Shown here: one piece after another, positions 15,806 through 23,541 of the stretch
Position numbering within the stretch: position 1 is the first letter of the stretch
Layout: the number at the start of each line of letters is the position of its first letter
From: Pelomonas sp047654805
Lineage (GTDB): Bacteria; Pseudomonadota; Gammaproteobacteria; Burkholderiales; Burkholderiaceae_C
DNA: 64,000 bases
Direction of reading: 5' to 3'
Assembly: GCF_047654805.1 (NCBI RefSeq)
Contig: NZ_JASGIV010000001.1
Span: 620,001-684,000, forward strand
Notes under the pieces: model-generated
Told to the model about the DNA's origin: nothing
Database searches by the model: none
The model's input: the letters and a program-made list of their open reading frames with translations, nothing else
Translations under genes and position numbers: made by a program

Positions 15806-17158
15806 CGCACGTGTGCTTCGGCGGGTCAGCCGGTCGATCATGTCGCGCAGCGTGATGTGTTGCGCTACACGCAGCAGGCGACTCTCAATGGCGATGTTTG
15901 CGGCCCGGTCGGCCGGTGCGGTCTTTGCGAGTTCATCGTGTTCGGCCAAGATTTTTTCGAACTCGTTTTCTACGCCGCCCGTCACCTTCATCACGATGCG
16001 CTGCGCGATGGGGCGGGGTAGGCCGAGAAAGTCGGCGGCAGCCATCACAGCCTCTTGGGTCACGTCACCGAAGGTCTTCGCGCCTGGGAGGGGGAAGGCC
16101 ATAGGCACGTGGTTCCACTTGCCGTTGTCGTCTGCGAACGCCTTGGTGTGATAGACGCCCGTCGACAAGAGGTCGTAGTGGGGTGCGAGTTCGATGGCAT
16201 CGTGGCGTACGTGAAACGAGAGATTCTTCAGATGACAGTCGTCGTTCCCTACAAGGATGTTGAAGACCAACCAAGTGAACAGCTTGGTGCGGGTCTGAAT
16301 CTTGACGGTCGTGGCCTCGACGATTTGTACAAGCGCTTCTAGCGTGGCGCCTGAATGCTTGAATGTTCTTGCCCTATTCAGCAGCTGGCACCCATCAATG
16401 ACGTGAAGCCTCTCGACATCGGGGGCGGTTAGGGGGCCGGACTTCCCCCGCGGCCATTTGACTTTGCGGTCGAAGCGCTCAATCAGGTATATCGGTTCAG
16501 GCACGTACCGCATGGCAACATTCGGAACCTTGAGTCCAGCAGCGTCCGCCAGGCGCATGGTGAAGTACTCGTTGAACACCGATGCGGGGTACGTCCCCGC
16601 TTCAGGATGGTCGGGCTTCAGGATGTAAGTTGAGGGAGTGGCGCCCACAGGCTCATACAAGGCGTCCTTCTTGAGCACGACGAGCAGCTTGTGCTGCGCT
16701 CCGGCCAGGGACATGCGCTTCGGCGCGCTCTTCGAAAGCGTCTGCTTTGGCAATGACTGGATGCGTTGGCTGAGCGTCTTGTCGGAGAGTTCGATCAGCT
16801 CGTTTTTCTCCGTGAGCGCTATACCCTCCGGAAGCAGAGTCAGGGAGCCTGCCGACTCGGCGCCGAGGTACTCCAACAGAGCGAAGGCATCTTCATGGTC
16901 TTTGATGCCCGCTTCCTTCGCAATCGCCTGGCGCAGCAGCTCTTCCGGAAGGAGGTTGTCGAAGTACCACTGCACCGGGCGCAGTGTGCCGCCGTCTTCG
17001 TGACGCAAGGTGTGGCGAGGCAGTGCTGGGGACAGATCGAAGCTGCGTTCCTTGGCAACCCACTCTGGGGTGTACTCAAAAACCCAGAGGTTGTTCTCGT
17101 CGCTGAGAGTTCCCGCCCGCGTGCGGTCGATGTAGACCTGCAGGCTACGCACGGTCAT
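15800..17158 (-). CDS. hipA: HipA-type serine/threonine kinase toxin
   Basis: A 452-residue HipA-family kinase. Residues 1-120 are the N-terminal HipA domain. The kinase part shows SLAGAQHKLLVV (about 150-161, the P-loop-like segment), STYILKPDH (176-184, nucleotide-binding Lys181), LVGNDDCHLKNLSF (302-315, catalytic loop) and PHYDLL (326-331, metal-binding Asp). Known HipA proteins phosphorylate a tRNA synthetase and cause growth arrest; the target here cannot be told. The start overlaps the hipB 3' end by 14 bases, so the pair is translationally coupled. The last codons run into an integrase remnant on the other strand, so the C terminus may be altered. Confidence 0.9.
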   Translation of the reverse strand: MTVRSLQVYIDRTRAGTLSDENNLWVFEYTPEWVAKERSFDLSPALPRHTLRHEDGGTLRPVQWYFDNLLPEELLRQAIAKEAGIKDHEDAFALLEYLGAESAGSLTLLPEGIALTEKNELIELSDKTLSQRIQSLPKQTLSKSAPKRMSLAGAQHKLLVVLKKDALYEPVGATPSTYILKPDHPEAGTYPASVFNEYFTMRLADAAGLKVPNVAMRYVPEPIYLIERFDRKVKWPRGKSGPLTAPDVERLHVIDGCQLLNRARTFKHSGATLEALVQIVEATTVKIQTRTKLFTWLVFNILVGNDDCHLKNLSFHVRHDAIELAPHYDLLSTGVYHTKAFADDNGKWNHVPMAFPLPGAKTFGDVTQEAVMAAADFLGLPRPIAQRIVMKVTGGVENEFEKILAEHDELAKTAPADRAANIAIESRLLRVAQHITLRDMIDRLTRRSTRAE

Positions 17159-17486
17159 CGTCCTTGGCCAAGAGTCGATGCGCGATGGGCGTTGTTGACC
17201 CGCTGGCGTTCACGGTCGAGCTTGTGCGTTCTTTGGCTTCAAGCAGGGCCTTGTTGAGAGCAGGCAATGCCGAGTCTGGCAGATCAACCGTCAACGTGAG
17301 GCCCACCTCATTGAGCAGACGGAGGATCGTACTGAGCTGTACAGACTTGCCTTTCTCGGCGTTGACTGTGGTCTGCTTGCTGACTTCTACCGTGCGGGAC
17401 AGATCATCCAGGCGCACCTTCGCGCTTTTGCGTGCTGCGCGAAGCAAGAGGCCCAGATCTGCTGGCGATTGAATCGTGTACTTCAT
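17145..17486 (-). CDS. hipB: HipB-type antitoxin, XRE-family DNA-binding protein
   Basis: A 113-residue protein with a helix-turn-helix at about residues 8-66 (PADLGLLLRAARKSAKVRLDD, SKQTTVNAEKG, STILRLLNEVGLTLTV). It is encoded directly upstream of hipA and overlaps it, the standard hipBA order. HipB proteins bind and neutralise HipA and repress the operon. An 18-bp palindrome-like site lies 5 bases before its start codon, with an inverted near copy about 200 bp upstream, which fits autoregulation by DNA looping. The C-terminal 40 residues are longer than in E. coli HipB and may contact the toxin. Confidence 0.85.
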   Translation of the reverse strand: MKYTIQSPADLGLLLRAARKSAKVRLDDLSRTVEVSKQTTVNAEKGKSVQLSTILRLLNEVGLTLTVDLPDSALPALNKALLEAKERTSSTVNASGSTTPIAHRLLAKDDDRA

Positions 17487-17490
17487 AAAG

Positions 17491-17508
17491 TGACTACTCC
17501 AATGGTCA
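17491..17508. promoter_or_regulatory. Probable HipB operator, proximal
   Basis: TGACTACTCCAATGGTCA, with TGAC/GTCA arms, lies 5 bases upstream of the hipB start codon. An inverted near-identical copy occurs at 17694-17711. Confidence 0.55.
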
Positions 17509-17511
17509 CTG

Positions 17512-17750
17512 TAGCCATCTGGATAGGAAAAATCAAGAAAACGACCATTTTAATAGCCATTTTTTGAAAAATATCAATTGGGACTATGAGGTGACTAGTG
17601 CAGTGGGCATTTCCACGGATGTTTCTTTAAAAACGTGGAAAATGTCTACCACACTAGGCAATTCAATCAAAAGCGGCTCTTATGGTGAAAAAATGACTAA
17701 TGGAGTAGTCAATTCATTGGAAAAGATGTCAGGTGTCTGCACTCGAAGTA
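17512..17750. other. AT-rich non-coding region upstream of hipB
   Basis: Base composition drops sharply here (long A and T runs) compared with the GC-rich surroundings. It holds the hipB promoter, the two inverted operator copies and a partial third copy (TGACTAGTGCAGTGGGCA at 17592-17609). A 74-codon open frame from a TTG at 17564 has no recognisable features and is not called. Confidence 0.5.
17694..17711. promoter_or_regulatory. Probable HipB operator, distal inverted copy
   Basis: TGACTAATGGAGTAGTCA is nearly the exact reverse complement of the proximal site at 17491-17508, about 200 bp away. Confidence 0.5.
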
Positions 17751-17754
17751 GCGT

Positions 17755-17950
17755 TCTCAAAGCCTGCGAGCAGGCTGGCTGGGCGTGAAGCCCTCGTACT
17801 CCCGTCCTCGCGTGAGCGATGACAACGCCTTCGTGGAGTCGTTGTTCCGCACGGCCAAATACCGACCGGAGTTCCCCACAAGGGGCTTCGACGACTTCGA
17901 TGCAGCGCGCAGTTGGGCTGCTGAGTTTGTCCGTTGGTACATGTATGGAC
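17755..17950 (+). pseudogene. IS3-family OrfB C-terminal remnant
   Basis: The plus strand encodes LGVKPSYSRPRVSDDNAFV, then ESLFRTAKYRPEFP and a WAAEFVRWY end, which is the C-terminal part of an IS3-family integrase core including the catalytic Glu. It stops abruptly at WYM, just before a TGGACGCCCCCGG end sequence shared with 6290-6303. The rest of the gene is missing. Confidence 0.7.
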
Positions 17951-17997
17951 GCCCCCGGTGACCTTGCCCCTGTTGCCCGTAGTTCTTAGCAACGTTG

Positions 17998-18876
17998 TTA
18001 CGCGGCGTTTTTGAGCTGTGCCGCGTGCCAGCTTTGCTCGAACTGCATGGGACTGACGTAGCCCAACGACGAGTGGAGTCGCCGGTGGTTGTAGAACGTC
18101 AGCCAGGCAATAACCTCGTCCATCGCCTGTCGTCGGGTAGCGAATTTTCTCCCGTAGAGCCTGCCAACTTTCAGTCTGCCCCACAGGCTCTCGGTCGGCG
18201 CGTTGTCCCAGCAATCGCCCTTGCGGCTCATCGACGAGCGCATGCCGTAGCTGCTCAGCAGGCCGCGGAATTCTCGACTGCAATACTGGCTGCCTCTGTC
18301 GCTGTGCAGGATCAGTCCGGGCGCGGGTTGCCGTCTGAACCAAGCCATGCACAGGGCGTCCGTGATCAGGCTGGTCTGCATGTGTGGCTGCATGCTCCAG
18401 CCCACGACCTGGCGACTGTGCAAATCGAGGATCGCCGCCAGATACAGCCAGCCTTCTGCCGTCTCGATGTACGTTATGTCGCTGGTCCACTTCAGGTTCG
18501 GCGCCTCGGCGGTGAAGTCCCGCTGCAGCAGATTCGGCGCCAGCGGCAGGCCGTGCTCGCTGTCTGTCGTCACCACAAACCTGCGTTTGCCCTTGGCACG
18601 GATGCCGTGGCGGTGCATCAACTGGCGCACCCGCTCCTTGCCCACTCGGTGGCCTCGGGCGACCAGCTCCTTGGCCATGCGCGGCCAGCCGTACTCCTGC
18701 CCAACTTCCCTGTGCACTGCCCGGATGTGGGTCAGCACCGCTTCATCGCTCAAGCGGCGTCCAGAGCCCGCCTTGCTGGACTGCGCGGCCGCCTTGCGGC
18801 GCCGATGCTCGAAATATCCGCTCACACTCACGCCTAGCACTTCGCAGCTCACGCTGACCGGCCAATGCGAACTCAC
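17998..18876 (-). CDS. IS3-family transposase OrfB
   Basis: A 292-residue integrase-core protein. It begins with SSHWPVSVSCEVLGVSVSGYFEHRRRKAA, the usual HTH_21 region, and carries the DDE residues in LKWTSDITYIET (Asp), LILHSDRGSQYCS (Asp) and GDCWDNAPTESLWGRLK (Glu). In intact IS3 elements OrfB is made as an OrfAB fusion by -1 frameshifting. Here the OrfA part has been separated by an IS110 insertion about 50 bases upstream, so a full-length OrfAB can no longer be made, although the catalytic domain itself is intact. Confidence 0.9.
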   Translation of the reverse strand: MSSHWPVSVSCEVLGVSVSGYFEHRRRKAAAQSSKAGSGRRLSDEAVLTHIRAVHREVGQEYGWPRMAKELVARGHRVGKERVRQLMHRHGIRAKGKRRFVVTTDSEHGLPLAPNLLQRDFTAEAPNLKWTSDITYIETAEGWLYLAAILDLHSRQVVGWSMQPHMQTSLITDALCMAWFRRQPAPGLILHSDRGSQYCSREFRGLLSSYGMRSSMSRKGDCWDNAPTESLWGRLKVGRLYGRKFATRRQAMDEVIAWLTFYNHRRLHSSLGYVSPMQFEQSWHAAQLKNAA

Positions 18877-18933
18877 TTCTTGAATCCAGGCGTACTTTGC
18901 AGAAGGTCCTGCGCAAAGTACGCCGCCGCTTTC

Positions 18934-20283
18934 CTAAGAAACACCGTCCCCGGCCGGCTGCAACGAGTAGCCAAAGTGGGCGGCACGACGCTGCAGTTGC
19001 TTGACCACGCGCTCGCGGTAGCGCTGTTCGTACTGGTCGGCACCTGGGTCCTCGTATCGCATGCCGAACCGCATCGCCCGGTAGAACAGGATGGCGATCT
19101 TGCGCGCGGTGGCCGTCACCGCCTTGGCCTTGCCGATGCGCGCCGCCAAGCGTCGGTAGAACGCGCCGAGCGCCGTCTCGGTGCGACCGACGGTCGATGC
19201 CACCAGCCGCAACTGGCAGGCCACCCTGCTGTTGCTTTTGCGGGTGTGAGATGACAGCACCTTGCCGCCGCTGATCTTGCAGCCTGGCGATAGGCAGAGC
19301 CAAGAGGTGAAGTGCTTTTCGGTGGGCCAGCGGCTCAGGTCGGTCCCGCATTCCGCGATCAGAGACAGGGCCACGCTGGAGCCGATGCCGTGGATCAGGG
19401 TCAGGTCGATGCCGGTGAGCTGATACAGCATGGCCCGCACATCGAACTTCGGGGCGTTCACCTGTTTGGTCTTGGTTCTCGGCTTGGCCAGCGGCGTCTC
19501 GGGCTTTGCCTTGTCCGCATTCAGCAGCTGCAGCGCACGCTCGAGCTGCCGATCACAGTCGGCGATGCGTTCCTGGTAGGCATCGAACAGCAGCAACGCC
19601 TGCGATAGCGCGAAGACGTGCTCGGGCTGGTAGTTGCCGACCAGCGCTGCGCGAATGGTCTGGAGACTTTCGCGGCAGCGCACGTCGCGCATGGCAGCGA
19701 GGACGTCGGGATCCTGCTCGCCGGCGACGATCGCCCGAATAATCCTCAGCCCGGTCACGCCGCTGATGTCGCTGAGCACGTGATGCAGTTGAAGGTTCAT
19801 GAGGGTCAGGGCCTTCTGCATGTGCTGCATGTGCGCGGCGGCGTACTCCAGGTGCCGGTCGCGGATCCGCATGTAGGCGCGCAGCGCCGCGATGTCACGC
19901 GAAGGGCGGAAGCTGGCCCGCAGCAAGCCGCAGGCATGCAGCCTTTGCAACCACTGCGCGTCGTTGACATCGCTCTTGCGCCCCGGCACGGTCTTGCAGT
20001 CGCGGGCATTGGCGAGCACGACGGTCAAGCCTCGGTCTTCCAGAATCTCGTAGACCGGGATCCAGTACACGCCGGTGGACTCCATCGCCACTGTCGTGAT
20101 GCCCATCGAGACCAGCCAGTCGGCCATGCGCTCGATATCGGCGGTGAAGCTCTGGAATGTCTGCACTGGATCGTCGCTCAGCTCCGGCGGGACCGCGGCG
20201 ACTTGAATGCGAGAGCCGATGTCGATGCCGGCGGCTCGCACGTTGACGATCGGCAGCCCGATCGCCTTCCCGTTCTTGGACAT
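18934..20283 (-). CDS. IS110-family transposase (DEDD, bridge-RNA guided)
   Basis: A 449-residue recombinase. The RuvC-like N-terminal domain shows AAGIDIGSRIQVAAVP (first Asp), AMESTGVYWIPVYEIL (Glu), NARDCKTVPGRKSDVNDAQWLQ (Asp-Asp). The C-terminal transposase_20 domain shows LTGIDLTLIHGIGSSVALSLIAECG and then a TRKSNSRVACQLRLVASTVGR segment where the catalytic Ser lies. The gene is complete and begins at the ATG at 20283. IS110 enzymes use a structured RNA from the element's non-coding end to choose target and donor; the 230-base region upstream (20284-20512) is the likely source. The element sits inside an IS3 orfA. Confidence 0.9.
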   Translation of the reverse strand: MSKNGKAIGLPIVNVRAAGIDIGSRIQVAAVPPELSDDPVQTFQSFTADIERMADWLVSMGITTVAMESTGVYWIPVYEILEDRGLTVVLANARDCKTVPGRKSDVNDAQWLQRLHACGLLRASFRPSRDIAALRAYMRIRDRHLEYAAAHMQHMQKALTLMNLQLHHVLSDISGVTGLRIIRAIVAGEQDPDVLAAMRDVRCRESLQTIRAALVGNYQPEHVFALSQALLLFDAYQERIADCDRQLERALQLLNADKAKPETPLAKPRTKTKQVNAPKFDVRAMLYQLTGIDLTLIHGIGSSVALSLIAECGTDLSRWPTEKHFTSWLCLSPGCKISGGKVLSSHTRKSNSRVACQLRLVASTVGRTETALGAFYRRLAARIGKAKAVTATARKIAILFYRAMRFGMRYEDPGADQYEQRYRERVVKQLQRRAAHFGYSLQPAGDGVS

Positions 20284-20512
20284 GGCAACCTCCTGTAGGC
20301 AAAGCGCCGGACAGGGGAGCGGTTCAAATCAATTTCCTAATCGGGGTCGCATGATGCGCCACCACAGCTGGGTCCGCAAAATCCCCACGGGCCACGTTTT
20401 TTGACGGGGACGGATGCCTCCAAAAAGCTGACGGCCACTGCTCCGACGGCTCAGTGTAGGCATCCCCGTGTTTCTTGCCATTGGGACGGGGCAACGCCGC
20501 GATGGACGTTTT
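20284..20512 (-). ncRNA. Candidate IS110 bridge RNA region
   Basis: This 229-base segment between the IS110 transposase start and the element's 5' end has no gene. In the IS110 group, the bridge (seek) RNA is transcribed from this position. GC-rich self-complementary parts are visible (GCCACGT/ACGGGG near 20390-20410), but the guide loops cannot be assigned by eye. Confidence 0.4.
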
Positions 20513-20768
20513 TTGCGATGTCTCGCTCCATCGTCATTCGGGCGAGCTCAGCGCGCAGCCGGGCCAACTCCATTTGCTCCGGCGTCACCGGCTTGTCGCC
20601 TGCTCCCGTGAGCGTGCCGGCCTCGCTCAGACGCACCCAATTGCTCAGGCTCGCCTTGGGGATGCCCAGCACCTTTGCCGTCACCGCCACCGACTGTCCG
20701 CCCTTGACCAGCCTCACGGCCTCAAGCTTGAACTCCAGCGTGTACTTGCCTCGAACTTGCTTCGTCAT
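20513..20768 (-). pseudogene. IS3 OrfA, truncated by IS110
   Basis: About 85 codons starting at 20768 encode a typical IS3 OrfA: KYTLEFKLEAVRLVKGGQSV, then AKVLGIPKASLSNWVR (helix-turn-helix) and a leucine-zipper-like EQMELARLRAELARM and ERDIAK end. The frame is cut at the A run where OrfA normally slips into OrfB; the remaining codons to 20451 are IS110 sequence. Confidence 0.85.
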
Positions 20769-20831
20769 CTCTCGTTCCTTGCTGTGATTTCACCATCAGC
20801 TAAGAACTACGTTTTTCGGGGGCAAGGTCAC

Positions 20832-21986
20832 TACGACAAGGCCATGCACGGCATCGACTGGGTCGCGGTGCGCGCCAAGTACGAGCCGCTGGTGGACCGC
20901 GTGACCGACCGCTACGAGCTCGCCGAGCTGATGGCGCAGATGATCGGCGAAATCAGCGCGTTGCACAGCCAGGTCGGCCCCGGCGACACGCGGCCAGCCG
21001 CTGACGTGCCCGGCCTTGCCGGCCTGGGCGGGCGCTTTTCGCGCGCGCCGGGCGGCTGGCGCATTGACGCCATCTACGCCCACGAGGCCGAGCTTCCGTC
21101 CGAGGCGCCGCCGTTGGCCGTGCCGGGGCTGGATATCAGGGTCGGCGACCTCATCACGGCCGTCAACGGCCGGCCCACGGCCGACGCACCCCATCTGCTC
21201 GAGCTGCTGCGCGGCCAGGCCGGTCGTCAGGTGCTGCTGGACGTGCAGCACGCCGACGGCAAGACGGTGCAGCGCATCGTCACGCCGGTTGCGCAGATGC
21301 GCGAGAACCAGCTGCGCTACAACGACTGGCGCGTCGGCCGCGCGCGCGCCGTCGAGACCGCCGGCCAGGGCCGCATTGGCTACGTGCACCTGCGCGAGAT
21401 GGGCCCGAGCGACATCGCCGACTTCGTGCGCGAGTTCTACGCCGCCAGCGACCGTGACGGCCTCATCATTGACGTGCGCTACAACGATGGTGGCAACGTC
21501 GACAGTTGGATCCTCGAGAAGCTGCTGCGTCGCGCCTGGGTTTTCTGGCAGCCGCGCTCGCCTGGCGGTGCGCCGCCCTACCAGAACATGCAGCACGCCT
21601 TCCGCGGCCACACCGTCGTTCTGATGAACGAGGACACTTATTCCGACGGCGAAACCTTCTCCGAAGGCTTCAAGCGCCTCAAGCTCGGCCCCGTCGTCGG
21701 CCGCCGCAGCTCGGGGGCGGGCGTCTGGCTGTCCGATCAGAACCGCCTCGTCGACAACGGGATCATGCGTGCCGCCGAGGAGGGCCAGATTGACGCGGAT
21801 GGCCACTTCCTCGTCGAGGGAATCGGCGTGACGCCCGACATCGAGGTCGACAACCCTCCGCGAGCGAGCTTCATGGGTCAGGACGCACAGCTGGACGCGG
21901 CCGTGGCCGAGTTGAAGCGCCGCATCGCCGCGGAGCCCATCCCGGTCGTGAAGCCGGGGCCCTATCTGCGGCCGTTGAAGCAATAG
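20832..21986 (+). pseudogene. Tricorn-type protease (peptidase S41), C-terminal part only
   Basis: About 384 codons remain of a protein that is normally over 1000 residues. The frame enters from the IS3 end as YDKAMHGIDWVAVRAKYEPL, the core-1 region typical of tricorn homologues. A PDZ domain follows (GLDIRVGDLITAVNGRPTA), then the S41 catalytic core: GLIIDVRYNDGGNVDSWILEKL and MNEDTYSDGETFSEGF, which holds the nucleophilic Ser. The N-terminal beta-propellers and the natural start are missing. An ATG at 20844 could start a shortened protein, but no promoter of its own is evident. The gene was evidently truncated by the IS3 insertion. Confidence 0.85.
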
Positions 21987-22046
21987 GCTTTGGAACCCCG
22001 CGGGGAATGCGTCAGGGAGCGCTGTTGGCAATCGGCGGGTCTTCGG

Positions 22047-23501
22047 TCACCGCGACGTAGGTTCGGAACATGATTGGCCGTCATGTCGGCAGTTGGTTTC
22101 CTGCGACGACGCCGAAGGGCTGTCGAGCGCCTCAAGAGAGCGCTTTAACCGCTCAAATTCCGCGGACTCACGGAGTGCGGTCGCGCCACCGCGCTGCAGG
22201 TCGAGCACGTCGCTTGCCTCGATGGTGAAGGCCGTCGGCACTCGCAACAGCGAGTGCCGCATCTTGTCGTCCGGCACGTCGTGCAGGCTGACGCTGATGA
22301 CGTGTATTTCGGCATCTGATGCGAAGGGGCTGCTAGGCTGACCGCGCGTGCGTAGGATCTCGTCGCGCCAGCGCCGCAGGTCGTCGTTGAGCATGGCCAG
22401 CGTCGCCTGCGTCTCGCGCGAGCCGGCGCCGAAGATGAGGGACTCCAGCACCTGCGTCGTCGAGGGCACTCGGTCGCTGCCGTCCACGCGTTCAGCAAGC
22501 CCCCGCTCTGAGTTCACGGTCACCAGTATCAGCCGGCGCAGCGTGCCGGGCTTAACGCCGGCAAAGTTGGCGCTCATCGAGCCCACGGCCACCAGTCGGT
22601 CCAGCATCAACCGTACACCGAGGTTGTCCGTCACGCCGCCATCGACGAGGTGAATGAACGGGCGCTCCTGGACGTTGCGGTAGCTCTCGACGCTGCTTTG
22701 CAGCAAGCGTGCGCGGTAGTCTTGCCCTTGCGACTCGGCTGCAGTAGCGGCTGGGAAAGAGCAAGTGCCGGCATGGTTGCGCACGGTCACCGGCGATAGC
22801 AGTAACGGAACGGCGGACGATGCCGCCGCTGCGAAGGATAGCGGTGTCGTCCCCAGGTCGGAGCAGATCAGTTGGAACTGCTCGGACGTGAAGTCGAAGG
22901 GCGCGCCGGTGGTCAGGTCGGTGGCCGTGATCATCAGGTCCGGCGCGCCGGGGCGGTTGCGCACATCGGCAAAGGTGCGGCCCTCGAACAGCTCGTCCAG
23001 CCGCTGCGCCAGGATCTGGCTGCGGCCGTACCACGGTGACGTGAGCTTGTAGAGCCGTTCTGGCCACAGGGCTTCGCGGATCAGGCGCCCTTCGAAGGGC
23101 ACGAGCAGGAAGTCGGGCTCGAAGCGGTCGAGCGTAGCATCGCCGAAGGCTGCGTAGTGCGCGGCCAGGATGCTGCCGCCGGACACGCCGCTGATCAACG
23201 CGGTGTGATCCAGCAGTGTCGTGGGCTGGCCGTTCAGCGTGAAGCGCGTGGCCTTGAGCTCCCGCAGCACGCCCAGCCCAAACGCGGCCGCCCGCGCGCC
23301 ACCACCCGAAAGCGTGACGGCCATCACCACCGGCTGGGTAGCCGGTGGTGGCATGGGACGCAGCGGCTGCTCAGGCGCAGACACGGCAGCCAGTGGCGGG
23401 TTGATCCAAGGCCGGTAGCTGGAACAGCCGGCCAGCACCGTCAGCGCCAGCAGTGCGGCATAGGGCATCAGTCGTTTCAAGGCCTTGGTCTCCGCGTTCA
23501 T
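22047..23501 (-). CDS. Patatin-like phospholipase, lipoprotein
   Basis: A 484-residue protein with an N-terminal lipoprotein signal; the lipobox LAGC falls at about residues 23-26, so it is probably anchored in the outer membrane. The patatin domain shows the oxyanion motif SGGGARAAAFGLG (about 65-77), the nucleophile motif GVSGGS (about 105-110) and the catalytic Asp in HLVDGGVTDNLG (about 285-296). Such enzymes hydrolyse acyl esters of phospholipids or other lipids. The gene lies 40 bases after the flavoprotein gene on the same strand and may be the last gene of that operon. Confidence 0.88.
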   Translation of the reverse strand: MNAETKALKRLMPYAALLALTVLAGCSSYRPWINPPLAAVSAPEQPLRPMPPPATQPVVMAVTLSGGGARAAAFGLGVLRELKATRFTLNGQPTTLLDHTALISGVSGGSILAAHYAAFGDATLDRFEPDFLLVPFEGRLIREALWPERLYKLTSPWYGRSQILAQRLDELFEGRTFADVRNRPGAPDLMITATDLTTGAPFDFTSEQFQLICSDLGTTPLSFAAAASSAVPLLLSPVTVRNHAGTCSFPAATAAESQGQDYRARLLQSSVESYRNVQERPFIHLVDGGVTDNLGVRLMLDRLVAVGSMSANFAGVKPGTLRRLILVTVNSERGLAERVDGSDRVPSTTQVLESLIFGAGSRETQATLAMLNDDLRRWRDEILRTRGQPSSPFASDAEIHVISVSLHDVPDDKMRHSLLRVPTAFTIEASDVLDLQRGGATALRESAEFERLKRSLEALDSPSASSQETNCRHDGQSCSEPTSR

Positions 23502-23541
23502 CGGGTTCGCTTCATCGCCGTGCCGGCTCGTGTTTCACCTG

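Larger units (their letters stand above)
18931..20512 (-). mobile_element. IS110-family element inserted in IS3 orfA
   Basis: The IS3 orfA frame breaks at about 20513 in the run ATCGCAAAAAA and resumes at about 18930 with AAAGCGGCGGCGTAC, so the intervening segment is the IS110 copy. It contains one transposase gene and about 230 non-coding bases on its 5' side. As usual for IS110 there are no obvious inverted repeats. Exact ends are uncertain by a few bases because of the A run at the junction. Confidence 0.75.
17959..20830 (-). mobile_element. IS3-family element interrupted by an IS110 element
   Basis: The left end TGACCTTGCCCC...CGTAGTTCTTAGC and the reverse complement of the right end TGACCTTGCCCC...CGTAGTTCTTAGC match over about 25 of 32 positions and define the element. 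Its orfA (right) and orfB (left) are separated by an IS110 copy at about 18931-20512. The element lies against the truncated 5' end of a tricorn-type protease gene. No obvious target duplication is seen (CGG on the left, CTA on the right), so a deletion may have followed insertion. Confidence 0.8.

Noticed and set aside
17564..17788. A 74-codon gene in the AT-rich region upstream of hipB
   Set aside because: It starts at a TTG without a ribosome binding site, covers one operator copy and runs into IS3 debris. No homologous pattern was seen.
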